32,200 bases of DNA, taken from contig JAGFJD010000516.1 in NCBI GenBank assembly GCA_024102975.1, positions 1 through 32,200 on the forward strand, in the 5' to 3' direction. The position numbers and the translations under genes are program-made. Below, piece by piece: positions 9,689 to 17,700 of this stretch. The notes below the pieces were generated by a model. That model saw nothing but the letters and a program-made list of their open reading frames with translations, did not search any database and was not told the origin of the DNA. Positions within the stretch are counted from its first letter, which is position 1. The number at the start of each line of letters is the position of its first letter. The stretch is from Phaeodactylibacter sp. GTDB taxonomy: Bacteria; Bacteroidota; Bacteroidia; Chitinophagales; Saprospiraceae.

Positions 9689-10032
9689 GCCGCTGAGCAG
9701 AAGGTAGCCCCCGGCCCTGCCCCGAATACGAGTAGGTGTCATCTCGTTCCAGGGCTGGTTACCAGATGACACCTTTCGCCTTCAAACGCCATTGCAATAA
9801 GCTATGGTTCGGTGAACAGGCGAAAGATGTCACCTGGAGCACCGCTAAACACATACGAATACGAAGTGTCGGGGCAGGGCCGGGGTATGGGCAGGCTATT
9901 CATTGGCCGTGCAGCAGTAAAAAGTAGCTCTGAGACAGCTGCGCAAAAAGTTTCATTCAGTCTTTTTTGAACTAAAACTTTTTCCCAAATTCGTAAAAAT
10001 TGCGAAAAACTGGATACTTTCCCTTTTGGATT
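9689..10032. other. Non-coding gap with large nested palindrome and hairpins
   Basis: No coding signal in this 344-bp gap. It is dominated by the 9709-9885 palindrome described separately. The last 100 bases before the next gene are A/T-rich (aactaaaactttttcccaaa) and presumably contain its promoter, but I see no TAnnTTTG match there. Confidence 0.7.
9709..9885. repeat. 177-bp nested inverted-repeat element with alternative stems
   Basis: The outer arms are a perfect 17-bp inverted repeat (9709-9725 CCCCGGCCCTGCCCCGA against 9869-9885). Inside lies a perfect 11-bp hairpin (AGGTGTCATCT 9734-9744 with AGATGACACCT 9764-9774). The segment 9764-9781 also pairs with 9818-9835 over 18 bp with two mismatches. 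Because 9764-9774 is used by both inner stems, the two folds exclude each other. The element sits just after the protease stop codon. It may be a mobile palindromic element or a transcribed structure; no T-run follows either end, so it is not a simple terminator. Confidence 0.75.
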
Positions 10033-10695
10033 ATGAAGCTACAACACATTGATTTTTTTCCGGATTCCTTTTTCGTAGGCGCCCTGTTCCCTTTTGTGGA
10101 GGACGGGAAGTTGTTCCTGCTTGCCGTTCAGTACCTGGACAAGTACAAAAAAGGGGAGGCCAATACCAAGTTGCCGGGAGGGTCCGGCGACAGAAGGCTG
10201 GCTTCCGAAACCAAGTACTTTGCCCGCCTGGAGGAAGTCCTGGAGGCCTTGTCGTTTGATCGCCGGGCCGTATTGCTGATCCTCAACCAGGAGTATAGCC
10301 GCCGGGCCCAGTTTGAGGACCATCCGCTCGGCGGCCACATCATCTGGCTCCTTCAAACCCTGGTGCTGAAATGCCTGGAAGCCACGGGCTATTATCCGGC
10401 CAGCCTGGACCCCTCGGTGGTGGATGTTGTCAAACGTTCCGATGACCATTACCAGTACTTCCTGGAAATCAAGGAATGGTGGGATCAGCACGGAGGCCAG
10501 GTACAGATCCCCCAGCCCGATGAGGAGTTTGTGCCCCTGGACAAAGATGTCGTAGTTCCTCGCCAGAAAATGCCGCTGCTGGAATTTGAAGAGATCCTGA
10601 TCGAGTCGCACTGCCGCCCGGTCGAATTTTATCTGGAACGCCTGAAGGAAAGCGCCCGCCAGGCCCGTGAGGGAGCAGAAGACGAGGAGGCTTAA
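10033..10695 (+). CDS. Uncharacterised cytosolic protein, weak Nudix-like N-terminus
   Basis: 220 residues from ATG 10033 (a TTG at 10000 would add eleven residues with no support). No signal peptide or membrane segment. The first half reads like a Nudix hydrolase: GALFPFVEDGKLFLLAVQYLD, then TKLPGGSG and, about ten residues on, ETKYFARLEEVLEAL, which resembles the helix of the Nudix box (REUxEE) but is degenerate, with Leu where the first Glu should be. If it is a Nudix relative, metal-dependent pyrophosphatase activity is doubtful. The second half (about 110-220) is acidic and probably helical, ending in a run of Glu/Ala. It stands alone with gaps on both sides. I would keep it as hypothetical; the Nudix link is inference from motif spacing. 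Confidence 0.65.
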   Translation: MKLQHIDFFPDSFFVGALFPFVEDGKLFLLAVQYLDKYKKGEANTKLPGGSGDRRLASETKYFARLEEVLEALSFDRRAVLLILNQEYSRRAQFEDHPLGGHIIWLLQTLVLKCLEATGYYPASLDPSVVDVVKRSDDHYQYFLEIKEWWDQHGGQVQIPQPDEEFVPLDKDVVVPRQKMPLLEFEEILIESHCRPVEFYLERLKESARQAREGAEDEEA

Positions 10696-10791
10696 GTAGT
10701 ATTATCAGGCCGCTCTTTTTATGGCTTTCCGGAAAATATGGGCCGGATAGTATGTTTGGCGACATCAGGGCCAGGCGGCCCGAAACCGATA

Positions 10792-10824
10792 TCGAAACCC
10801 GGGCAGCTTGGGTCCGGGTTTCGA
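10792..10824. repeat. 11-bp perfect hairpin downstream of the Nudix-like gene
   Basis: TCGAAACCCGG (10792-10802) pairs perfectly with CCGGGTTTCGA (10814-10824) around an 11-nt loop. It is followed by AAAAAGG on the plus strand, not by a T-run, so it is a poor rho-independent terminator, though it could still protect the upstream mRNA 3' end. The rest of the 10696-10890 gap holds only small stems such as ACCAaaacTGGT near 10872. Confidence 0.6.
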
Positions 10825-10893
10825 AAAAGGCCAATTACGAATATTGGAAGAGGCTTTGTAATTCTCATCACCAAAACTGGTGTTAGCATGCCT

Positions 10894-10901
10894 TATCTTT
10901 G
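10894..10901 (+). promoter_or_regulatory. Probable Bacteroidota -7 element for the thioredoxin gene
   Basis: TATCTTTG matches the Bacteroidota -7 consensus TAnnTTTG exactly. A start about 7 nt downstream would leave a leader of roughly 12 nt before ATG 10920. No good TTTG -33 element is seen at the usual distance. Confidence 0.5.
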
Positions 10902-10919
10902 AAAAAAATTCAAAGCATC

Positions 10920-11279
10920 ATGCCAACCGAAAAAATGACCTCAGAAACATTCAGGAACAAAGTTTTTGATTATACCACCGAAAGGGAATGGAACTTCAAA
11001 GGCGAAGTTCCCGCCATCATTGACTTTTATGCCGACTGGTGCGGCCCCTGCAAAATGGTCGCCCCCATTCTGGAGGAATTGTCCAATGAATATAAGGATA
11101 AGCTCATCATCTATAAAGTGGATACGGAGCAGGAGCGGGAGCTATCCTCGATTTTTGGTATCCGCAGCATCCCATCCATCTTGTTCATCCCCATGGAAGG
11201 ACAACCCATGATGCAGGCCGGCGCGCTTCCCAAAAGCGTTTTGAAGAACATCATTGAAGGAGAGTTGGTCAAGAACTAG
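10920..11279 (+). CDS. Thioredoxin
   Basis: 119 residues from ATG 10920, the usual thioredoxin length; a TTG at 10899 overlaps the promoter element and is less likely. The active site is the canonical WCGPCK with Cys41 and Cys44, preceded by AIIDFYAD and followed by MVAPILEELS. The cis-proline loop is RSIPSILFI, and the chain ends in the usual C-terminal helix. There is no signal peptide, so it acts in the cytosol as a general dithiol reductant. It is a single-gene unit, with an inverted repeat array following its stop codon. Nothing unusual in the active site. Confidence 0.95.
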   Translation: MPTEKMTSETFRNKVFDYTTEREWNFKGEVPAIIDFYADWCGPCKMVAPILEELSNEYKDKLIIYKVDTEQERELSSIFGIRSIPSILFIPMEGQPMMQAGALPKSVLKNIIEGELVKN

Positions 11280-11282
11280 ATC

Positions 11283-11504
11283 AAGTCGGAAATCAGAAAT
11301 GGGAAGTCGGAAGTGGGAAGTCTGCCCCCATTATTAGGAGTTTATGGCTTCTGATCATCAATTTCCTGTGTCTGGCTCTAACAAAGAGTAACCTGCTGAA
11401 GAACAGGCAAATCACAGATCAAGTGGCTACCCGTCTAAGGTTGGACACTATTGCAGATCGCCAAAAGCCATTCCGATTTCCGCGTTCCGACTTCCGACTT
11501 TGTC
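11283..11504. repeat. Facing heptamer arrays (aagtcgg-type / cttccga-type)
   Basis: Six 7-bp units occupy 11283-11324 (aagtcgg, aaatcag, aaatggg, aagtcgg, aagtggg, aagtctg). The reverse-complementary set lies at 11470-11504 (attccga, tttccgc, gttccga, cttccga, ctttgtc). They enclose about 145 bp with no coding signal. Transcription through the gap would form a long imperfect stem between the convergent thioredoxin and GH63-like genes, perhaps acting as a bidirectional end signal. Confidence 0.75.
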
Positions 11505-11530
11505 CAGCGGTAGAATGGTAGCCCCCCTCC

Positions 11531-14266
11531 CTATTCCTCCCGATACACCGTCGCCGGCCGGAACCCTTCCTTCAGCATCCTTTCGGCCGTCACCGAGCCG
11601 AAGAGCTGGATGAGGAAAGCCACCAGCCCCGTCCAGCCGGTCTGATGGCTGGCGCCGAGGCCTGCGCCGTTGTCGCCGTTGAAGTACTCATAGAAGAGGA
11701 GGTGCTCCCGCCAGTGCGGGTCGCGGTTGAATTTTTCCTGGCCGCCGTTGACCGGGCGCTTGCCGGCCGCATCGCGGCGGAACAGGCGGATCAGGCGGGT
11801 GGCGATCTCCTGGCTGACCTCGTAGAGGTTCATCATCCGGCCGGAGCCCGTCGGGCACTCCACCTGAAAGTCGTTGCCGTAGTAGGTATAGAACTGAAGC
11901 AGCGCCCGCAGCAGCAGCGTATTGACCGGAAACCAGACGGGCCCCCGCCAGTTGGAGTTGCCGCCGAACATCGGGGAGTCCGATTCGGCGGGCAGGTATT
12001 CCACCACGTACTTTTCACCATCCATTAAAAACTCATACGGTTCTTCGGCATAGTGGCGCGAGAGGGCGCGAATGCCGAAGGGGCTCAGAAATTCGCCTTC
12101 GTCGAGCAACCGGTGCAGCACCCGGCGCAGCTTCTCTTCATCGAGGATGGAAAACATCATCCGCCCGTTGGCGCTCACCCGCCGCGGGTCGTGGATGCGC
12201 TGGAGCAGCTCGGGGTGTTTTTCAAAACGGAACACTGCCCGCTTGACGAGTTGCGGAAAGCGCTGGATGACGCTGCTGTCCAGCACAGTGGTCGCACAAA
12301 GCGGCAACAGGCCCACCATCGACCGCACTTTGAGCCGGAGGGGGTCGCCGTTCGGTGGCCGAAGCAGGTCGTAGAAAAAGCCGTCTTCCTCGTCCCAGAG
12401 GTTTTCCTTGTGCTCCCCCATGCGGTCCATGGCGGAAGCGATATAGAGGAAATGTTCGAAGAACTTCAGGGCCATATCTTCGTAAACGGGGTCGTAGAGG
12501 GCCAGCTCCAGGGCCATTTCGAACATATTCTGGCAATACAGGGCCATCCAGGCGGTGCCGTCGGCCTGCTCGAGCTTGGCACCGCCGGGCAGCGTTTCGC
12601 TGCGGTCGAACACCCCGATGTTGTCCAGCCCGAGAAAGCCCCCCTCGAATACATTGCGGTCCTTCGGGTCTTTGCGGTTGACCCACCAGGTGAAGTTGAG
12701 CGTGAGCTTCTGGAAGGCGTTCTTCAGCCAGGGGAGGTCACCGCTTCCCCGGCGCTGCTTTTCGATGCTGTAAACGAAAAACGTCGCCCAGGCGTGGACC
12801 GGCGGGTTGACGTCGTCAAAATTCCACTCGTAGGCCGGCAGCTGGCCGTTGGGGTGCAGGTAGGTCTCCCGGAGCATCAGGCTGAGCTGCTCTTTGGCGA
12901 AATCGAGGTCCACCATGGCCAGGTTGATCGTCTGAAAGGCCAGGTCCCAGGCGGCATACCAGGGATATTCCCACTTGTCGGGCATCGAGATGATATCGGC
13001 GTTGAGCATGTGGACCCATCGTTCGTTGCGCACCTTTTTCGGCTTGCGCATATTCAGCGGGTTGGCGCCGTGTTCTTCCAGCCATTGGTCGAGGTCGTAG
13101 TAATAGTACTGTTTGGTCCACAGCATGCCTGCCAGCGCCTGCCGCATGATCATTCTATCTTCGGCATCGAGCTGATCCGGAGTGATGGCCTGATAAAAAG
13201 CATCGGCCTCCCGCTGGCGGTCCTGAAAAACCGCTTTGAACCCCTTGCCCAGCGGATCGCCCTTGTCCGGCAGGAAAGCCTTGCCCAGGGCCTGCGGAGC
13301 AATATTGCAGAAACGCAGGTGGATCACTTCGGTACTTCCGACGCCGACCTTCAGCGCGAAATGAGCCGCCGCTTTGGTCCCCCGTTGTCGTGGATTGACG
13401 CTTTCTTTTTTCCCCCCGACGATATAATCGTTGATCCCGTCTTTCGTATAGTCGGACAGATTAGGTTCGTTAAACAAGCGCCGCTTATTGGTCTCATTTT
13501 CCGTAAACAACAGGGCCGCCGCCTCATTGGTGTACAGGTAATAGGGTTCCAGCTCCGGGTGGCGCACCTCGATCGCGTGGCCACCCTTCCAGCCGGCGGC
13601 GCGCAACTGCGGGATAGGGGCTTCTTCCGCCCACCGCCAGGTATTGCGGTACCAGAGCGTCGGCAGCACGTGCAGGGCCGCCGCCTTCGGCCCCCGGTTG
13701 GTCACGGAAATGCGCATTCCGATGTCGTCGGGGCCGGCCTTGGCATACTCGACTACGACGTCGAAATAGCGGCCGTCGTCGAAAATGCCCGTATCGAGCA
13801 GCTCGAACTCCGGCTCTTGCCGGCTGCGCTGCTGGTTGGCCGACAACAACTCATCGTAGGGAAAAGGCTGTTGCGGATATTTGTACAAATACTTCATGTA
13901 GGAGTGCGTCGGCGTATTGTCGAGGTAGAAATAATACTCCTTGACGTCTTCGCCGTGGTTGCCTTCCGGATTGGTCAACCCAAAGAGGCGCTCCTTGAGG
14001 AAGGGGTCGCGCCCGTTCCAGAGGGCCAGGGCCAGGCACAGGCGCTGCTGGTTGTCGCAGATGCCCGCCAGCCCGTCTTCCCCCCAGCGGTAGGCGCGCG
14101 AGCGGGCCTGCTCGTGGGTAAAGTATTTCCAGGCGGCCTGGTTGTCGCTGTAATCTTCCCGGACGGTGCCCCACTGCCGCTCGCTGAGATAAGGCCCCCA
14201 GCGCAGCCAGGGAATCTGCCGCTGGTAAGCTTCCTGAATGCGTACTTGTTCGATGTTGCGTTTCAT
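11531..14266 (-). CDS. MGH1/GH63-like glycoside hydrolase (cytosolic glucosidase-type)
   Basis: 911 residues starting MKRNIEQVRIQEAYQRQ with no signal peptide, so cytosolic. The family is the bacterial MGH1-like group related to GH63, whose members are typically about 880-900 residues. An N-terminal beta-sandwich (about 1-330, motifs REDYSDNQAAWKYF, RWGEDGLAGICDNQQ, FWNGRDPFLKERLFGLTN-like) precedes an (alpha/alpha)6 barrel. Barrel landmarks are PWYAAWDLAFQTI with Asp441 at the usual position of the general acid, LWDEEDGFFYDLL, and FGGNSNWRGPVWFPVN. The reaction should be hydrolysis of terminal alpha-glucosyl or alpha-mannosyl residues from small saccharides taken up by the cell; substrate is not resolved. 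A very long open frame on the opposite strand (12053-14545) is a GC-bias shadow. It is adjacent to no other sugar gene, but it could serve the SusCD/GH97 system. Confidence 0.92.
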   Translation of the reverse strand: MKRNIEQVRIQEAYQRQIPWLRWGPYLSERQWGTVREDYSDNQAAWKYFTHEQARSRAYRWGEDGLAGICDNQQRLCLALALWNGRDPFLKERLFGLTNPEGNHGEDVKEYYFYLDNTPTHSYMKYLYKYPQQPFPYDELLSANQQRSRQEPEFELLDTGIFDDGRYFDVVVEYAKAGPDDIGMRISVTNRGPKAAALHVLPTLWYRNTWRWAEEAPIPQLRAAGWKGGHAIEVRHPELEPYYLYTNEAAALLFTENETNKRRLFNEPNLSDYTKDGINDYIVGGKKESVNPRQRGTKAAAHFALKVGVGSTEVIHLRFCNIAPQALGKAFLPDKGDPLGKGFKAVFQDRQREADAFYQAITPDQLDAEDRMIMRQALAGMLWTKQYYYYDLDQWLEEHGANPLNMRKPKKVRNERWVHMLNADIISMPDKWEYPWYAAWDLAFQTINLAMVDLDFAKEQLSLMLRETYLHPNGQLPAYEWNFDDVNPPVHAWATFFVYSIEKQRRGSGDLPWLKNAFQKLTLNFTWWVNRKDPKDRNVFEGGFLGLDNIGVFDRSETLPGGAKLEQADGTAWMALYCQNMFEMALELALYDPVYEDMALKFFEHFLYIASAMDRMGEHKENLWDEEDGFFYDLLRPPNGDPLRLKVRSMVGLLPLCATTVLDSSVIQRFPQLVKRAVFRFEKHPELLQRIHDPRRVSANGRMMFSILDEEKLRRVLHRLLDEGEFLSPFGIRALSRHYAEEPYEFLMDGEKYVVEYLPAESDSPMFGGNSNWRGPVWFPVNTLLLRALLQFYTYYGNDFQVECPTGSGRMMNLYEVSQEIATRLIRLFRRDAAGKRPVNGGQEKFNRDPHWREHLLFYEYFNGDNGAGLGASHQTGWTGLVAFLIQLFGSVTAERMLKEGFRPATVYREE

Positions 14267-14522
14267 GGGGCGAAGGTAAGGAATAATCGCAGCTTCAGAG
14301 CATGTTTGGAGGCCCTCCGGGCTGCCGCGGCTGTGCGGGAGCCATTGGGGGAAGCAGATTTACAGGGCCAGCTCCGCGATGGCGGCGGGGCGGGCAAATG
14401 CCCTGGCTCCGTTGGAACGCAAGATGGCCGCCGGCAATTCCAGGCAGGGCCAGGCACTGCGGCAGGAAACCGGCGTACTCCTGACCGGCGAAGAGCGGGC
14501 CAAAGGCGTATCGAATGGAGGG
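14267..14522. other. GC-rich gap, possible degraded coding remnant
   Basis: This stretch is much richer in G+C than the neighbouring transporter gene and has coding-like codon structure in pieces, but no frame I recognise and no convincing start. It opens with the 18-bp repeat at 14297-14314. I treat it as an unidentified remnant. Confidence 0.35.
14297..14314 (+). repeat. 18-bp repeat, copy 1
   Basis: AGAGCATGTTTGGAGGCC. An identical copy lies on the minus strand at 19970-19987 and a 16/18 copy on the minus strand at 16644-16661. Confidence 0.6.
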
Positions 14523-16628
14523 CTACCCTAGCTCCGACAGGATGAATTGATCATACAGTTTATTTATTGATCCGGGTTCGCCAACAATTGTGAGGACATC
14601 GTTTTCAAGAAGCACCGTGTTTCCTTTTGGCGCAAAAGAAGCATTTTCCCTGTCAATAAACACAACCAGTACATCCTGTGGCAGTTTCACTTCCATTAGT
14701 TTTTTATTGATGAGCGTACCGGACGGTTCATTTTTCTTCAATGGAAAAGATATATACCGCTTGTCGTGCAAAAGATACTCGATAATCTTCCTTTCTGTCT
14801 TTGAAGAAAAAATGTCTTTGATAAAGTGGTCGCGTTCTGCGATGTTTATGATGCTGGACAGCATGCGGAGCTGTTGTTTTGGGTGGTTCTCATCGTTTAC
14901 AAGGAAAAAGAATATCTTTATTTTCTCCCTGCTGAATGCGCCATGTTTTTCAACTGGTTTATCGATGCCTGCTTCACACAGCACGATATGAAGCACCGGA
15001 TGGATTATATCCGGTATTTTTGCATAAAGAAGGGAAACTTCAGGAATGACCAGAGCAGGATCTATCGGAGTCGTTTTCAGGAATTCTTCATTCAAGTCAT
15101 TGCCGTCAACATTCAATTCCAGGGCAATAGAGTTGGCTACATCCTGCACCAAATCTTCAAATGCCGCGTTATCGATAAAATGTGTTTTGGAGCGGACAAC
15201 TGTCTGGTTGAACGAGTCGTCCTGGCGCAGGCCTTTCTCCCGCAGGATCATCATAAACTCATTTTCCAGTTCATCGTGCTGATGTTTGCCCAGCAAAGCA
15301 AACCAGTGGTAGATCGCTCCTTCTCTTTTCACTTTTGAACGAACGAAAAACACATACCACAAGTATGAAAGAAAAATGATAATCAAGGTAAATGCCAGCG
15401 CGCCCCACCCCATGTAAAATATCAGAGCCAGCGAAGAAAGAATGCCGAATATTTGCATCCATGGATAAAGAGGGGAGTGATAGCCGGGGTCGTAAGAAGC
15501 TATTTTGCTGTTTCGAAAAACGATGACGGAAAAGTTTATGGCCATGAATATGAACAATTGAAACGTACTTGCGAGTTTAACAATGCCCTCTTCGGTAAGG
15601 ACGACGATAAAACATACGATTAATCCTGCCGTAAGGAGGATTGCCGGGACAGGCGTTCCCCAGCGGCTGATGATGCTGAATTTTTCCGAAAACAATTTGT
15701 CCCTGCCCATGGCTAACGGATAGCGCGAAGTGGCAAGCATGCCTGCGTTTCCGGTGGAAGCAAAGGCGAATAAAGCAGCTATGACGATGATATACAACCC
15801 CGTTTTTGGAGGCAACCAAACGAACAATTGCTCCACTGCGGTAGCTGCGGGCGAAAGATCTTCAACAAGCGCTTCATTGCCGATTACGGTTACCATGACA
15901 AAAACGCCCAGCACATAAATCAATCCGGTAACCAATAGCGACAACGCCATGCCCAGGGGGATATTCCGTTCCGGGTTTTTGATTTCTTCGGCAACGCTCG
16001 CTATTTGCGTCAGCCCCAGATAAGAAATAAAAACAAACCCGGTTGTGAAGAGAAGGCCGCTGATCCCCCCGGTAAAAAAGGGATCGTAACCGCCCTTGTC
16101 GAACCTTACGGAAGGGTGGGTTCCCGAAAAAATATTCCAAAAGCCATCGGCGATAAATGCCCCTAACACTATCAGTAACCCAACCACGAATACTTTTTGA
16201 ATGCCTGAAGATTTTCGCGCTCCGAATATGTTCAGGACAGCAAAAATTACGGCAAAAATTACGGCTGTTTTTTTTATTGAAATGTCCCAGAATATGGAAG
16301 CATAGGCACCAATGCCAACAAGCGCAAATGCTGTTTTCAACAGAAGGGCGATATATGTTCCGATTCCGCCAATAGTTCCCATCATCGGCCCCAGGCTCCG
16401 GTCAAGAAAGAAGTAAGCTCCGCCGGAGCGCGGCAGGGCAGTAGATATTTCGGCAACGCTGAACATGGCAGGCATTATCAAAAGCCCGGCAAGAAAATAA
16501 GCCAGAATTACCGATGGCCCGGTATGCTGAGCAGCCAGCCCCGGCAACAGGAAAAAGCCCGAACTAAACATAGCCCCGGTGCTTACCGCGAAAACATCGA
16601 ACAACCCTAATTCTTTTTTTAGTTTCAT
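14523..16628 (-). CDS. APC-family transporter with EIIA-like and RCK_C-like cytosolic domains
   Basis: 701 residues from ATG 16628; a TTG at 16652 overlaps a GGAGG stretch and is unlikely. Residues about 1-430 are an APC (amino acid-polyamine-organocation) permease with roughly twelve membrane helices and the family start LGLFDVFAVSTGAMFSSGFFLLPG. Residues about 485-620 resemble PTS EIIA(Ntr): the motif read as IPHGR in true EIIA proteins here reads ALVIPEVSLL, with Glu530 where the phosphorylated His belongs, followed by the conserved VLHIVLCEAGID strand. This domain should therefore sense or bind rather than carry phosphate. Residues about 630-700 look like a TrkA-C/RCK_C domain (KKLMEVKLPQDVLVVFIDRE...LENDVLTIVGEP), a fold known to bind small ligands including c-di-AMP in other proteins. 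It follows the universal stress protein gene by 31 bp, apparently in one operon. Substrate unknown. Confidence 0.92.
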   Translation of the reverse strand: MKLKKELGLFDVFAVSTGAMFSSGFFLLPGLAAQHTGPSVILAYFLAGLLIMPAMFSVAEISTALPRSGGAYFFLDRSLGPMMGTIGGIGTYIALLLKTAFALVGIGAYASIFWDISIKKTAVIFAVIFAVLNIFGARKSSGIQKVFVVGLLIVLGAFIADGFWNIFSGTHPSVRFDKGGYDPFFTGGISGLLFTTGFVFISYLGLTQIASVAEEIKNPERNIPLGMALSLLVTGLIYVLGVFVMVTVIGNEALVEDLSPAATAVEQLFVWLPPKTGLYIIVIAALFAFASTGNAGMLATSRYPLAMGRDKLFSEKFSIISRWGTPVPAILLTAGLIVCFIVVLTEEGIVKLASTFQLFIFMAINFSVIVFRNSKIASYDPGYHSPLYPWMQIFGILSSLALIFYMGWGALAFTLIIIFLSYLWYVFFVRSKVKREGAIYHWFALLGKHQHDELENEFMMILREKGLRQDDSFNQTVVRSKTHFIDNAAFEDLVQDVANSIALELNVDGNDLNEEFLKTTPIDPALVIPEVSLLYAKIPDIIHPVLHIVLCEAGIDKPVEKHGAFSREKIKIFFFLVNDENHPKQQLRMLSSIINIAERDHFIKDIFSSKTERKIIEYLLHDKRYISFPLKKNEPSGTLINKKLMEVKLPQDVLVVFIDRENASFAPKGNTVLLENDVLTIVGEPGSINKLYDQFILSELG

Positions 16629-16643
16629 GGCTCGCTTTTTTAT

Positions 16644-16661
16644 GGCCTCCAAACAAGCACT
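16644..16661 (-). repeat. 18-bp repeat, copy 3 (16/18), between stress-protein stop and transporter start
   Basis: On the minus strand AGTGCTTGTTTGGAGGCC. It overlaps the TAG of the upstream gene and supplies a GGAGG about 17 nt before the transporter ATG, too far for a standard ribosome binding site. Confidence 0.4.
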
Positions 16662-17469
16662 AAACTTCAGGCAACACCAATAGCGGAACCTGATTGCTGA
16701 AAACCTGGGCCCTTATGATGCTTTTCTTGAAGGCGCTTTCAAAAAAGCCCTTCTTCCTTCTTATCATGCACAATAAATCGCAGCCTTCCCCTTTAATAAA
16801 CTCATTGATGGTTTCATTGATGCTTTTCGACATGGGCGCCTCGCGATAAGTTGTTTCGACGCCTTCAAGGCATAAATCCATTTTCCGATAAGTATTTCCA
16901 TCTGATCCTGTATTGACCCGGAGCAGGGTCGCCTTGGCCCCGAACTTGGATGCCAGCTTTTGGAGCGGTGAGAAAACAGTGGGAGAAACCTCGTTGTGGC
17001 CCATTGCTATGACAATGTGTTGAAGAGGATGAAAAGAATATCCGGGCGGAACAACCAAAACGGGGACTTGCGCCAGCTCCAATGCGGTTGCCGCAACGCT
17101 TCCGAATATGACTTTCTTTAGCCCTGTAGCCCCTTTGCTGCCCATTATGATCAGGTCGATCCCGTGCTGTTTTACTTCTCTTTTGAACAGGGAAAAAATA
17201 TTGCCTTGCCTGGCAATGGCCGTAACCGAGAGCCCGTTTTGCGCTATTTTTTCCTGAAACCTCAGTTTCGTCCGGTTTATCCTGCGTTCTGCTTCCCTGG
17301 CAAAAGGCTGTTCGTCTTCGGGGAAATTCAAGTCATAATTAAATCGGTCAAAAGAATAAACATGGCACAAATACAGCTCGCTTTTGAACTCAGCTGCTAC
17401 TTCAATGGCATATCGCGCTGCATTGTCCGCGATGGGAGAAAAATCGGTGGGAACAAGAATTTTTTTCAT
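16660..17469 (-). CDS. Tandem universal stress protein (UspA family)
   Basis: 269 residues containing two Usp domains. Domain 1 (1-145) begins MKKILVPTDFSPIADNA and carries the complete ATP-binding signature G-x2-G-x9-G-S (GSKGATGLKKVIFGS), followed by VPVLVVPPG, so it should bind ATP. Domain 2 (about 150-269) keeps the fold pattern (HIVIAMGHNE, CDLLCMIRRKKG, VPLLVLPEV) but has lost the glycine signature. This arrangement is common in Bacteroidota. It is cytosolic. Being the first gene of the operon with the APC transporter, it may act as a soluble regulator of transport under stress; this is inference from context. The divergent two-component genes lie 231 bp away, across a gap with a candidate operator. 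Confidence 0.93.
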   Translation of the reverse strand: MKKILVPTDFSPIADNAARYAIEVAAEFKSELYLCHVYSFDRFNYDLNFPEDEQPFAREAERRINRTKLRFQEKIAQNGLSVTAIARQGNIFSLFKREVKQHGIDLIIMGSKGATGLKKVIFGSVAATALELAQVPVLVVPPGYSFHPLQHIVIAMGHNEVSPTVFSPLQKLASKFGAKATLLRVNTGSDGNTYRKMDLCLEGVETTYREAPMSKSINETINEFIKGEGCDLLCMIRRKKGFFESAFKKSIIRAQVFSNQVPLLVLPEV

Positions 17470-17522
17470 CGTCGTATGTCGGTTTGATCGTTCAAAACAG
17501 CATAAACCATCCTGGCAAATCT

Positions 17523-17541
17523 TGTTTTCTCAAAGAAAACA
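17523..17541. promoter_or_regulatory. Candidate operator palindrome between divergent operons
   Basis: TGTTTTC-tcaaa-GAAAACA has perfect 7-bp arms. It lies in the 231-bp gap between the stress-protein/transporter operon and the response-regulator gene. Its position suits a site for the OmpR-type regulator, but such regulators usually bind direct repeats, so a hairpin or another regulator is also possible. Confidence 0.35.
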
Positions 17542-17700
17542 TCAGATTCTTTAGGAAAACTTAAGATGCCAAACCGCTCCGGAAACTGCGCTGAGGGCCC
17601 GCAACTGGACAAAGCAGCTTTTTGTCTTTAAATTTGCTAAAGAATTTTCTGTTAGCTTTATTCCACCCACTACCCCAAAAAGAAACAGATCCGGCTTGTT

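Noticed and set aside
14302..14484. 60-codon frame starting in the 18-bp repeat
   Set aside because: Tryptophan/arginine-rich translation typical of GC-rich noise; no homologous motif.
12053..14545. 830-codon open frame on the plus strand
   Set aside because: Exact antisense of the GH63-like gene; the translation has no recognisable domain and arises from high GC at third positions.
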